Positions 6,943 through 14,128 of a stretch of DNA of 25,382 nt are shown one piece after another. The DNA comes from CAZGQY01 sp964528035 (GTDB taxonomy: Bacteria; Pseudomonadota; Gammaproteobacteria; Methylococcales; UBA1147). Both the position numbers and the translations under genes were made by a program. The stretch is from positions 1-25,382 of the forward strand of contig CAZGQY010000040.1 of assembly GCA_964528035.1 (NCBI GenBank), given 5' to 3'. The notes under the pieces were generated by a model. That model was given only the letters and a program-made list of their open reading frames with translations, made no database searches and was not told the DNA's origin. The stretch's first letter is position 1. Each line of letters begins with the position of its first letter.

Positions 6943-9378
6943 ATGGAAATGAACCCCGGCTTTAAGACCGAATTGGCACGTTCCGTGCCAGTACTCCCAC
7001 TTCGCGATGTCGTTGTCTATCCGCATATGGTTATACCGCTGTTTGTGGGTCGGGATAAGTCTATCGAAGCATTAGATGCCGCGATGCGAGACAACAAGCA
7101 GATACTGCTTGTTGCGCAAAAAGATGCAGATGTTGACGATCCAGGATTTGACGATCTTTATTCGGTAGGTACCCTATCGAATATCTTACAGTTGCTTAAA
7201 TTGCCCGATGGCACAGTAAAAGTGCTTGTCGAGGGTGCTGAGCGAAGTGTTGTACAGGATTATAGCCAGACTGAAGGTTATTTTTCTGCGTCAGTTGTAG
7301 CGTTGACTGACGAACTGAGTCAGGAATCTCAGGAACTGGATGTACTGGTTCGCACCGCAATTACAATGTTTGACCAATATGTGAAACTGAACAAAAAAAT
7401 TCCTCCGGAAGTTTTAAATTCCCTTGCCGGAATTGACGATATTAGTCGTTTGGCGGACACTATATCGGCTCATATGTCATTGAAGATAGAGGAAAAGCAA
7501 TCAATTCTTGAGATGTCTGATATTGCCGCTCGTCTAGAAACATTGATGATGTTGATGGAAGGGGAAGTCGACATACTTGAAATGGAAAAGAGAATTCGAG
7601 GGCGTGTTAAACAACAGATGGAAAAAAACCAGAGGGAGTATTATCTGAATGAGCAGATGAAAGCGATTCAGACAGAATTGGGTGAAATGGATGATGTACC
7701 CAATGAGATGGAGGAATTGGCGAAAAAGATTGCCGAGTCTGGGATGTCCAAAGAGGCGCGCACTAAAGCGGATGCGGAGCTGAATAAATTGAAACTAATG
7801 TCTCCGATGTCTGCGGAGGCGACGGTAGTCAGAAATTATATTGACTGGATTATCAGTGTACCCTGGAAAAAGAAAAGTAAAGTCCGTCATGATTTGAGCA
7901 AAGCAGAATTAGTTTTGGAAACCGATCACTACGGATTGGATAAAGTAAAAGAACGTATCCTGGAGTACCTGGCTGTACAGCAGCGAGTCAGAAAATTGAA
8001 AGGGCCAATTCTCTGCCTGGTTGGCCCCCCGGGTGTTGGTAAGACTTCCTTAGGTCAATCAATCGCTCGCGCAACCAATCGACGTTATATCAGAATGGCG
8101 CTGGGCGGTATTCGTGATGAAGCTGAAATTCGGGGGCATAGACGTACTTATATTGGTTCATTGCCAGGCAAGATATTACAGAATCTATCCAAGGTAAAAA
8201 CACGTAATCCCATGTTTTTGCTGGACGAGATTGATAAGATGGCAATGGATTTTAGAGGTGATCCAGCTTCGGCGTTGTTAGAAGTGCTGGATCCGGAGCA
8301 AAATCACACCTTTAATGACCACTACCTGGAAGTTGATTTCGATCTGTCGGATATCATGTTTGTGGCAACTGCAAATACGCTTAACATACCTGCACCCTTG
8401 CTTGATCGTATGGAAGTCATTCGTCTTGCCGGATATACGGAAGATGAAAAAGTTAATATAGCGACCCGTTATCTGGTTCCTAAACAGAGGGAAAATAATG
8501 GCTTGAAAGAGACCGAAATGGATATCAGTGAATCTGCGCTTCGTGGCATTGTTCGTTTCTATACCCGGGAGGCGGGAGTCAGGAATCTTGAGCGAGAAAT
8601 ATCTAAGATCTGTCGTAAGGTCGTTAAGGGGTTGTTACTGAAGCCCGGAAAAGGGAGCAAAACTTCGATTACATCACGTAACCTGAAAAAATATTTAGGT
8701 GTACAGCGGTTTCGGTATGGTTTGGCAGAAGAAAATGATCGTATCGGACAGGTTAATGGTCTCGCCTGGACAGAAGTCGGTGGTGAATTGCTTACAATTG
8801 AGGCGGCAATCGTCCCGGGAAAGGGTAAAATACAACGCACCGGTAAGCTGGGTGAAGTGATGCAGGAATCGATTCAAGCAGCCGATACAGTTGTACGTAG
8901 TCGTTGTAATGCCTTAGGTATCGATTCAGATATGTTTAGCAAGCACGATATACACGTTCATGTACCCGAGGGTGCGACGCCAAAGGATGGGCCCAGTGCA
9001 GGAATTGGTATGTGTACAGCATTGGTTTCTGTACTCACTAAAATTCCGGTTCGTTCCGATACTGCTATGACAGGTGAAATTACTTTACGTGGTGAAGTGC
9101 TTCCTATCGGAGGACTTAAAGAAAAGTTGCTTGCCGCCCATAGAGCAGGCATAAAATCAGTGTTGATTCCAGAAGAAAATGAAAAGGATTTGGTTGAAAT
9201 ACCACGCAATATCAAGCAAACACTTGAAATCGTTCCAGTACGCTGGATTGATGAGGTGATGGAGCTTGCATTGCAATATCCGCCGACGCCGCTGGACGAA
9301 AAGGAAACTATTAAATTAAAACAGGAAAAAAAATCTACCAAAAAATCAAACAAAAATCAGCCGGTAATTGCGCATTAG
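6943..9378 (+). CDS. lon: ATP-dependent Lon protease
   Basis: The product is 811 aa, a full-length LonA. The N-terminal substrate-binding domain begins with VPVLPLRDVVVYPHMV. A long helical region (about 200-310) leads into the AAA+ module, with Walker A Gly-Pro-Pro-Gly-Val-Gly-Lys-Thr at 361-368 and Walker B ending in Leu-Leu-Asp-Glu-Ile-Asp. The C-terminal protease domain has the catalytic dyad Ser685 (in DGPSAG) and Lys728 (in GGLKEK), with the same 43-residue spacing as Ser679/Lys722 of E. coli. It degrades misfolded proteins and specific regulators in the cytoplasm. The C-terminus carries an extra lysine-rich tail of about 20 residues, as in some relatives. The ATG at 6943 has AGGA at 6931-6934. 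Confidence 0.97.
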   Translation: MEMNPGFKTELARSVPVLPLRDVVVYPHMVIPLFVGRDKSIEALDAAMRDNKQILLVAQKDADVDDPGFDDLYSVGTLSNILQLLKLPDGTVKVLVEGAERSVVQDYSQTEGYFSASVVALTDELSQESQELDVLVRTAITMFDQYVKLNKKIPPEVLNSLAGIDDISRLADTISAHMSLKIEEKQSILEMSDIAARLETLMMLMEGEVDILEMEKRIRGRVKQQMEKNQREYYLNEQMKAIQTELGEMDDVPNEMEELAKKIAESGMSKEARTKADAELNKLKLMSPMSAEATVVRNYIDWIISVPWKKKSKVRHDLSKAELVLETDHYGLDKVKERILEYLAVQQRVRKLKGPILCLVGPPGVGKTSLGQSIARATNRRYIRMALGGIRDEAEIRGHRRTYIGSLPGKILQNLSKVKTRNPMFLLDEIDKMAMDFRGDPASALLEVLDPEQNHTFNDHYLEVDFDLSDIMFVATANTLNIPAPLLDRMEVIRLAGYTEDEKVNIATRYLVPKQRENNGLKETEMDISESALRGIVRFYTREAGVRNLEREISKICRKVVKGLLLKPGKGSKTSITSRNLKKYLGVQRFRYGLAEENDRIGQVNGLAWTEVGGELLTIEAAIVPGKGKIQRTGKLGEVMQESIQAADTVVRSRCNALGIDSDMFSKHDIHVHVPEGATPKDGPSAGIGMCTALVSVLTKIPVRSDTAMTGEITLRGEVLPIGGLKEKLLAAHRAGIKSVLIPEENEKDLVEIPRNIKQTLEIVPVRWIDEVMELALQYPPTPLDEKETIKLKQEKKSTKKSNKNQPVIAH

Positions 9379-9727
9379 GCGGTTGACAGGAACTCGCAGT
9401 TGTTCAGGACTGAGTTTTGAATGCAATAAGATTGATAAAAAGTAGTGAGTACTAACCGAATTTTCAGGTTTTTAATAGGGTGACGCGCTACATTTACTGA
9501 TCTGTAATCGATTTTTTTATTCCCAGATGACCTGTTCAACTTTTTGTCAATGCAATGCTGCTGCTGGATTGACTGAATACTTTTCAAGTATATTGCTTGA
9601 CAGCGGTTTCAATCTGCTGCTATAAACCGTGGGTGAATTCGCGGGTGGCCCTTTAGCTGGGAGGCGGACTTGAATTCAGGATCTTTACTATGAATATTCT
9701 GTGTAAACGACTAAATAGGGGGTATGA
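9379..9727. other. Intergenic region between lon and hupB
   Basis: These 349 bases are non-coding. A run of seven T (9511-9517) follows a very short stem (TTAC/GTAA), which may be a poor terminator for lon. The second half contains the strong hupB promoter (9597-9626) and a leader of about 95 bases in which the sequence GAATTC appears twice, flanking a GC-richer segment. Confidence 0.5.
9597..9626 (+). promoter_or_regulatory. Strong sigma70 promoter of hupB
   Basis: A perfect TTGACA (9597-9602) is followed after 18 bases by TATAAA (9621-9626, 5 of 6). The predicted start near 9633 gives a leader of about 95 bases before the HU start codon. High-level expression would fit HU, one of the most abundant DNA-binding proteins. 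Confidence 0.75.
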
Positions 9728-10000
9728 ATGAATAAATCTGATTTGGTGACTGCAATGGCCGAGGAGTCTGGCTTAACGAAAGCTGAAGCGAATCGAGCGC
9801 TGGACGCATTTGTCGATACGGTGACTGATGCACTGAAGAGTGGAGATAGTATATCTCTGATTGGCTTTGGAACGTTTTCTGTGAAAGAAAGAGCGGCTCG
9901 TCAGGGACGAAATCCACAAACAGGAAAGACCATTGAAATCAAGGCAGCAAAAGTGCCAGGGTTTAAAGCTGGAAAAGGCCTTAAAGATGCTGTAAACTAG
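9728..10000 (+). CDS. hupB: HU family DNA-binding protein (HU-beta type)
   Basis: The product is 90 aa, exactly the HU length. It starts MNKSDLVTAMAE and contains the HU/IHF signature Gly-Phe-Gly-Thr-Phe at 46-50 and the beta-arm with Arg-Asn-Pro-Gln-Thr-Gly at about 61-66, whose proline intercalates into DNA. HU bends DNA without sequence specificity and compacts the nucleoid. The HU-beta assignment comes from the position directly after lon, the conserved hupB place. The ATG at 9728 has the strong SD AGGGGG (9717-9722); the ATG at 9724 is in another frame and overlaps. The tRNA cluster begins 14 bases after the stop, so HU mRNA and tRNAs may share a transcript. Confidence 0.96.
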   Translation: MNKSDLVTAMAEESGLTKAEANRALDAFVDTVTDALKSGDSISLIGFGTFSVKERAARQGRNPQTGKTIEIKAAKVPGFKAGKGLKDAVN

Positions 10001-10014
10001 CGCGCTTCTTGAGC

Positions 10015-10068
10015 GGGTGCTTAGCTCAGCTGGGAGAGCATCGCCCTTACAAGGCGAGGGTCGGGGGT
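10015..10068 (+). tRNA. tRNA-Val (anticodon TAC), 3' part lost in assembly gap
   Basis: The 54 visible bases cover the acceptor 5' strand (GGGTGCT), the D-arm (GCTC/GAGC), the anticodon arm TCGCC/GGCGA with anticodon TAC at 10048-10050, and the beginning of the T-arm. They match the normal tRNA-Val(TAC) pattern. About 22 bases including CCA are missing, replaced by N. Confidence 0.92.
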
Positions 10069-10107
10069 NNNNNNNNNNNNNNNNNNNNNNNNNNNNNNNN
10101 NNNNNNN
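10069..10107. other. Assembly gap of 39 N inside the tRNA cluster
   Basis: There are 39 unknown bases between the 5' part of tRNA-Val and the 3' part of tRNA-Asp. Apparent ORFs crossing it are meaningless. The stated length is too short for the missing parts (see findings). Confidence 0.99.
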
Positions 10108-10160
10108 ATACCGGCCTGTCACGCCGGGGGTCGCGGGTTCGAGTCCCGTCCACTCCGCCA
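10108..10160 (+). tRNA. tRNA-Asp (anticodon GTC), 5' part lost in assembly gap
   Basis: The 53 visible bases contain the anticodon arm CCGGC/GCCGG with loop CTGTCAC (anticodon GTC at 10118-10120), the T-arm GCGGG/CCCGT with TTCGAGT, the 3' acceptor strand and an encoded CCA (10158-10160). The first 24 or so bases fall in the gap. The Val-Asp pair is a common tandem in gammaproteobacteria. Confidence 0.93.
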
Positions 10161-10173
10161 TCAACTAAGAGAG

Positions 10174-10199
10174 CCCTGAGCAACTGTTCGGGGTTTTTT
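10174..10199 (+). terminator. Intrinsic terminator of the hupB/tRNA unit
   Basis: An 8-bp stem, CCCTGAGC (10174-10181) with GTTCGGGG (10186-10193) including two G-T pairs, closes a 4-base AACT loop and is followed by six T (10194-10199). It stands 13 bases after tRNA-Asp and 43 bases before ppiD. Confidence 0.88.
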
Positions 10200-10242
10200 G
10201 TGCGCATTGCATTGTGAATTATTAATCTAAGGTTTATCGCGA

Positions 10243-12126
10243 ATGTTGCAATCGATAAGAAACCGAGCCCAGGGTGTTTTTGCATGGGTTGTATTAGGGC
10301 TAATTTGTATCCCTTTTGCGTTTTGGGGTATTCAAAATTATATGGGAAACGGCCAGGAACAGGCAGTAGCGCTTGTTGGTGATAAAGAAATTTTCCAGCG
10401 TGATATTACGCGAGCTTACGAACAAATTGCAGCCCGAATCGGTGATATTGGCAGTTTGGATGAAGACACTTTAAAACAAGTGGCTTTAAAGAACCTGATT
10501 GATGAGGAAGTATTGAAACAGTCGGTTGACAGGGATGGTTTTAAAGTCAGTGATGGCCACGTTCGTGATACGATTAGTTCATTGCCCTATTTTCAAAACG
10601 ACGGCAAATTTGACCAGTCCAAATATGAAAGTGTATTGAGCGCGCAAGGACTCCCGGAATCTTATTTTGTTTTGCAAATTAGGGAAGGACTTGAAATCGC
10701 TCAGTTACGAGAGGGAATAACGACTTCAAGTTTTGCGACACAACAAGAAATTGATCGATTTCTAAAGCTCCGAGATCAACAGCGTACGGTTGAATACATT
10801 ACAATACCTGTAAACGAATCCAGTGCTGAAATGACGGATAAGGCGATAAAAAAATATTACCAGGACAATATTACTTCGTTTCAGGTTCCTGAAAAAGTTT
10901 CGGTTAAATATCTGGAATTAAGTCTTGAACAGTTGGCTGCTAAAGTTGATGTTGGCGATCAGGACCTGCTTGAATTTTATGAAAGACAAAAGGAAAATTA
11001 TACCAAACCGGAAAGACGGAAAGTAAGTCATATACTGGTGTCGGCAGCGTCTGGGGCAGACCAGGATGTTTCTGACAAAGCATTGAAAAAAATAAGTGAG
11101 ATTCAGCAGTTATTAAAAGACAGTGATTTTGCCACAGTAGCTCGACAAATGTCGGACGATAAAGCTTCCGGTAAAGACGGTGGAAACCTGGGTGTGATTA
11201 ATCCCGGTGATATGGATGCTAATTTCGAGGAGGCGGCCTTTTCCCTGCAATTAAATGAAGTATCTGAACCTGTAAAATCGGCATTTGGATACCATTTGAT
11301 AAAATTAACTGAGTTGAAGGCTGTCGAAATCAAGCCGTTTGCGCAAGTACAGGCCGAAGTAGAAAAATCCTATCGGCGGCAAACCGCAGAAAACACATTT
11401 TACGAGTTAGGTGAAACTTTAGAGCAGGACAGTTACGAAAACTCTGGCAGTTTGGAGCCGACGGCAGAAAGTACCGGTTTGGAAATTAAAACTTCTGAAT
11501 TTTTCACCAGAGGCCACAAGGATGGTTTTGGGTCTCACAAGCTAATTAATCAGGTGGCGTTTAGTACAGAAGTCCTTGAAGGTAACAATAGTACGCCTAT
11601 TGAAATTTCTTCTGAGAAAGTAATCGTCCTCAGGATTGATCAGCACATTGCTGCAGAAAATAAACCTTTAGCTGAAGTAAAGCAGGAAATTGTTAGGAGT
11701 CTGCGTTTGGAAACAGCGAAAGCAGCGACTAAGACATCGGCTGAAAATATTTATTCTCTGCTAAAGAAAGATAGCAATCTAAGTGAAATTGCTGGAGAAA
11801 ACAATTACAAGCTTGAAACGCCCGAACCCTTAACCCGAACAAGTAATGCTGTTCCCAGAGTATTGATTCGTGATTTATTTCGCAGTGCAAAACCTCAACA
11901 GGGAAAATCTATACCGCTACTGATTGCAATGCCCGAAGGTCAGTATGTTGTTGCCAGTTTATTGAGTGTTTCCGAACCAGCGGCAAAGCCAGAGGACAAC
12001 GATAAGCAACAGGAGCTTGCCAGGCAGTGGATGTCCTCAGAATACGGCAACGCCGAATTTAGCGAAGCATTAGCGCATTTGCGTGATTCAACAAGTATTT
12101 CTAAGCTTGAAACTCTCGAACAGTGA
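10243..12126 (+). CDS. ppiD: Periplasmic folding chaperone/peptidyl-prolyl isomerase PpiD
   Basis: The product is 627 aa, the usual PpiD length. Residues 1-11 are short and basic, followed by one membrane anchor at about 12-31 and then periplasmic sequence. A SurA-N-like helical chaperone domain is followed by the parvulin rotamase domain at about 257-358 (Ser-His-Ile-Leu-Val near its start, Gly-Gly-Asn-Leu-Gly, and Gly-Tyr-His-Leu-Ile near its end). It is tethered to the inner membrane and assists proteins leaving the Sec translocon. The ATG at 10243 is preceded by AAGG at 10229-10232. The preceding terminator implies its own promoter in the short gap. The place after lon-hupB and before convergent fabI is the standard one in Pseudomonas-like genomes. 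Confidence 0.95.
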   Translation: MLQSIRNRAQGVFAWVVLGLICIPFAFWGIQNYMGNGQEQAVALVGDKEIFQRDITRAYEQIAARIGDIGSLDEDTLKQVALKNLIDEEVLKQSVDRDGFKVSDGHVRDTISSLPYFQNDGKFDQSKYESVLSAQGLPESYFVLQIREGLEIAQLREGITTSSFATQQEIDRFLKLRDQQRTVEYITIPVNESSAEMTDKAIKKYYQDNITSFQVPEKVSVKYLELSLEQLAAKVDVGDQDLLEFYERQKENYTKPERRKVSHILVSAASGADQDVSDKALKKISEIQQLLKDSDFATVARQMSDDKASGKDGGNLGVINPGDMDANFEEAAFSLQLNEVSEPVKSAFGYHLIKLTELKAVEIKPFAQVQAEVEKSYRRQTAENTFYELGETLEQDSYENSGSLEPTAESTGLEIKTSEFFTRGHKDGFGSHKLINQVAFSTEVLEGNNSTPIEISSEKVIVLRIDQHIAAENKPLAEVKQEIVRSLRLETAKAATKTSAENIYSLLKKDSNLSEIAGENNYKLETPEPLTRTSNAVPRVLIRDLFRSAKPQQGKSIPLLIAMPEGQYVVASLLSVSEPAAKPEDNDKQQELARQWMSSEYGNAEFSEALAHLRDSTSISKLETLEQ

Positions 12127-12155
12127 ACCTGCCTTAATATTTGCTAGATTGTGAT

Positions 12156-12203
12156 CGGCCAGAATTTCCCACCGTGTTTCAAATGGTCGAAAATTCTTAG
12201 CCG
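12156..12203. terminator. Inverted repeat between ppiD and fabI, likely bidirectional terminator
   Basis: Left arm CGGC-CA-GAATTT (12156-12167) pairs with AAATTC-TTA-GCCG (12191-12203) with one small internal irregularity, and CCA/TGG can pair further in. It sits exactly between two convergent stop codons. No long T-run follows on either strand, so efficiency is uncertain. Confidence 0.6.
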
Positions 12204-12217
12204 GTGGAGTATTTCTG

Positions 12218-13000
12218 TTAGTAGCTGGCGAATCCAGTGATATTGTAGCCAGCGTCTACATAGGTGATTTCACCTGTTATACCTGCGGCTAAATCAGAAC
12301 ATAGAAATGCAGCCACATTTCCGACTTCTTCTATGGTGACATTTTTGCGTAGTGGCGCAGCATCCGCTGCTTTACTCAGCATTTGTCTGAAATTGTTGAT
12401 TCCAGATGCGGCCAATGTTCTGATGGGGCCTGCAGAAACCGCATTGACACGAATTCCTTTTGGCCCCATAGAGCAGGCCATATAGCGTACGTTTGCTTCC
12501 AGGCTGGCTTTTGCAACTCCCATGACATTATAATTTGGTATAACCCGTTCAGCACCCAAATAGCTCATGGTCAATAAAGCAGCATTACGACCATCCATTA
12601 AGTGTTCACCGGCTTTTGCCAGTGCAGCGAAACTGTAAGAGCTAATATCGTGGGCGGCTAAGAAATTTTCTCGTGTGACCGCATCCAGGTATTCTCCTTC
12701 TAAGGCTTCTCGTGGCGCATAAGCGACTGAATGGATAATACCATCCAGGCCATCCCATGATTTCTCCAATTCTTGAAAAACGTTATCGATCTGCTGATCG
12801 CTGCTGACATCGCATTCTATGGCGATGGACGATTCGCATTCCGCAGCCATTTTTTCGACGCGCTTTTGTAGTTTTTCATTTTGGTAAGTGAACGCCAGGT
12901 CGGCACCTTCTCTATGCATCGCCTGTGCGATTCCCCATGCGATTGAGCGGTTACTGGCCAAGCCTACGATCAAAAATCGTTTGCCCTGCATAAAGCCCAT
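12218..13000 (-). CDS. fabI: Enoyl-[acyl-carrier-protein] reductase [NADH]
   Basis: The product is 260 aa, the FabI length. It is a short-chain dehydrogenase-type enzyme that reduces the trans-2-enoyl-ACP double bond, the last step of each fatty-acid elongation round. The N-terminal dinucleotide-binding Gly-Leu-Ala-Ser-Asn-Arg-Ser-Ile-Ala region is at 13-21. The active-site residues are Tyr147, Tyr157 and Lys164 (E. coli Tyr146/Tyr156/Lys163). The position of E. coli Gly93 holds Ala, and Phe94 is Tyr (segment HSVAYAP at 90-96). The ATG at 13000 has a perfect AGGAGG SD five bases upstream. It converges with ppiD. A promoter and a CRP-like site are described upstream. Confidence 0.97.
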   Translation of the reverse strand: MGFMQGKRFLIVGLASNRSIAWGIAQAMHREGADLAFTYQNEKLQKRVEKMAAECESSIAIECDVSSDQQIDNVFQELEKSWDGLDGIIHSVAYAPREALEGEYLDAVTRENFLAAHDISSYSFAALAKAGEHLMDGRNAALLTMSYLGAERVIPNYNVMGVAKASLEANVRYMACSMGPKGIRVNAVSAGPIRTLAASGINNFRQMLSKAADAAPLRKNVTIEEVGNVAAFLCSDLAAGITGEITYVDAGYNITGFASY

Positions 13001-13042
13001 TGTTTCCTCCTGTAATGTGTGTCTGAAGTTTTCCGGGAGGAA

Positions 13043-13071
13043 AGTATCTACGACCGTCGACAGCTTGTCCA
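13043..13071 (-). promoter_or_regulatory. Putative sigma70 promoter of fabI
   Basis: On the minus strand, TGGACA (13071-13066, 5 of 6) is followed after 17 bases by GATACT (13048-13043, 4 of 6). The predicted start near 13036 leaves a leader of about 36 bases ending in the AGGAGG SD. Confidence 0.55.
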
Positions 13072-13117
13072 GTTTTATAAGTTAGGAAGCACCTGGTTTT
13101 TCGGGTGATAGCAATGA

Positions 13118-13141
13118 AAATTGTGAATTAAGTCACAATTT
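13118..13141. promoter_or_regulatory. CRP/Vfr-like operator palindrome
   Basis: AAATTGTGA (13118-13126) and TCACAATTT (13133-13141) are perfect 9-bp arms around a 6-base centre. They contain the CRP core TGTGA-N6-TCACA without mismatch. The centre lies about 93 bases upstream of the predicted fabI start, a distance that suits class I CRP activation. It could instead serve the divergent 77-aa gene, but its start is 240 bases away. Confidence 0.6.
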
Positions 13142-13378
13142 GTACATTTTTTGCGAAAGCTATCATGAGTTTTGCCGAAACAATGGTTAGTTGGAGAGAA
13201 TTTTATTTCTCATAACAGAATGTAGGCCGTAGGCTCAATCGGCGAGTACTCCGTCAATTCAACCCTGACAGAGGACTGGCTTGATGAGTGTTATTTTGTA
13301 CATCCTTAACAGGTTTTAAATAGCGGCCATTCTGAGTAGATACAGTCTTGTTTCGTTAATTGAATAGGTGACATAAAT

Positions 13379-13612
13379 ATGAGTCAAGCATTTGCACTAC
13401 CCACGGAATCCGATTCTGTCGGCGCTATAGATTTTTCAGATTTACGAATAGGCGAGCATTTTCTAACTGACAGATGGATTTGGGAAAAAGTAGATAGGGA
13501 AAATGCGAAAGCAATGAACAGCGTTTCCGGTAATAAAGGATCTTTGTTAGGTCAGGTTGTACATTTTCGTTCCTGGTCGCAGGTGCGTATTATGGCTGGG
13601 ATTAAGCCCTGA
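13379..13612 (+). CDS. Small hypothetical protein (77 aa)
   Basis: I do not recognise this protein. It has 77 residues with no signal peptide or membrane segment. It begins with a polar N-terminus, has a central acidic/aromatic part (Phe-Leu-Thr-Asp-Arg-Trp-Ile-Trp-Glu-Lys-Val at about 28-38) and ends in Ile-Met-Ala-Gly-Ile-Lys-Pro. The ATG at 13379 has AGGTGA at 13365-13370 with normal spacing. A strong intrinsic terminator begins seven bases after its stop. The good SD and dedicated terminator make a real single-gene unit likely. No function can be inferred. Confidence 0.7.
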   Translation: MSQAFALPTESDSVGAIDFSDLRIGEHFLTDRWIWEKVDRENAKAMNSVSGNKGSLLGQVVHFRSWSQVRIMAGIKP

Positions 13613-13618
13613 AACCAG

Positions 13619-13654
13619 ATCCGCAGTCGAATCTGTTTCGACTGCGGATATTTT
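13619..13654 (+). terminator. Intrinsic terminator of the 77-aa gene
   Basis: A perfect 13-bp stem (13619-13631 with 13637-13649) closes a 5-base loop TCTGT and is followed by A-TTTT at 13650-13654. It is the strongest hairpin in the accessory part of the window. Confidence 0.85.
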
Positions 13655-13664
13655 CAGGTGTCGT

Positions 13665-13689
13665 TTTTATTATATTCAATATAATAAAA
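13665..13689. repeat. Perfect AT-only palindrome
   Basis: Two 12-base arms, TTTTATTATATT (13665-13676) and AATATAATAAAA (13678-13689), flank a single C. It lies 10 bases after the preceding terminator T-run and 163 bases before the 91-aa secreted protein gene. It may be an operator for an AT-preferring regulator or a cruciform-prone site. Confidence 0.6.
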
Positions 13690-13852
13690 GATAGAGTAAT
13701 ATTAGACGATCAATACCTGGATTTCACTTCCGAATAAACCTTATCGGCTTTAGCAGCTCTGCTAAGCAAATGTGAAATATTTACTATTTTTTGGCCCAGC
13801 TCTGGGTAATAATTAACAGCATACATTGATACTTCACTTTTAGTGGAAGAGC

Positions 13853-14128
13853 ATGAATCGTAAATACACTGTTGTTTTAATTCTGGTGTTTTCTGCATTT
13901 CTTCATACGTCGCCGTCTATAGCAGGGATTCCACCCTACCTTCAACTGGCACAACAAGGTCAGTGTTCTCAAAGAATGGGTCCCTATCAATCCCAGTACG
14001 CAGCTCAACAAGCCGCCCGAATGTATCAGGCCAGAGGTTACAATATTTCCGGCATATGGGGCAAAGGTGGCGTAGTATCGCGATGGTCGAACAGGAGGTA
14101 TTTTTTTAATGTATTCTATCCATGTTGA
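13853..14128 (+). CDS. Small secreted protein with two cysteines (91 aa)
   Basis: I do not recognise a named family. Residues 1-24 are a clear Sec signal peptide: Asn-Arg-Lys at the start, a hydrophobic core about 6-17, and probable cleavage after Ser-Ile-Ala. The mature part of about 67 residues is rich in Gln, Tyr and Arg. It has one cysteine near its start (Cys38) and one as the last residue (Cys91), which could form a disulfide in the periplasm. The segment Gly-Pro-Tyr-x9-Ala-x-x-Tyr-x-x-Arg-Gly-Tyr resembles short exported proteins of unknown role. The ATG at 13853 is preceded by GGAAG. The gene ends 31 bases before the repeat element at 14160. A minus-strand ORF overlaps its start but is less convincing. 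Confidence 0.65.
   Translation: MNRKYTVVLILVFSAFLHTSPSIAGIPPYLQLAQQGQCSQRMGPYQSQYAAQQAARMYQARGYNISGIWGKGGVVSRWSNRRYFFNVFYPC

Larger units (their letters stand above)
13001..13378. other. Divergent intergenic region between fabI and the 77-aa gene
   Basis: These 378 bases hold the fabI SD and promoter (13043-13071, minus strand) and a perfect CRP-like palindrome (13118-13141). No clear plus-strand promoter for the 77-aa gene was found, and no coding sequence is supported. Confidence 0.6.

Noticed and set aside
9773..10285. ORFs running through the N gap on both strands
   Set aside because: They exist only because N codons do not create stops. They cover tRNA genes and the hupB coding region.
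13710..13898. Minus-strand ORF of 62 codons overlapping the start of the 91-aa secreted protein gene
   Set aside because: It has no convincing SD and no recognisable domain, and it overlaps a plus-strand gene with a clear signal peptide and SD. It remains a possibility but is not supported.
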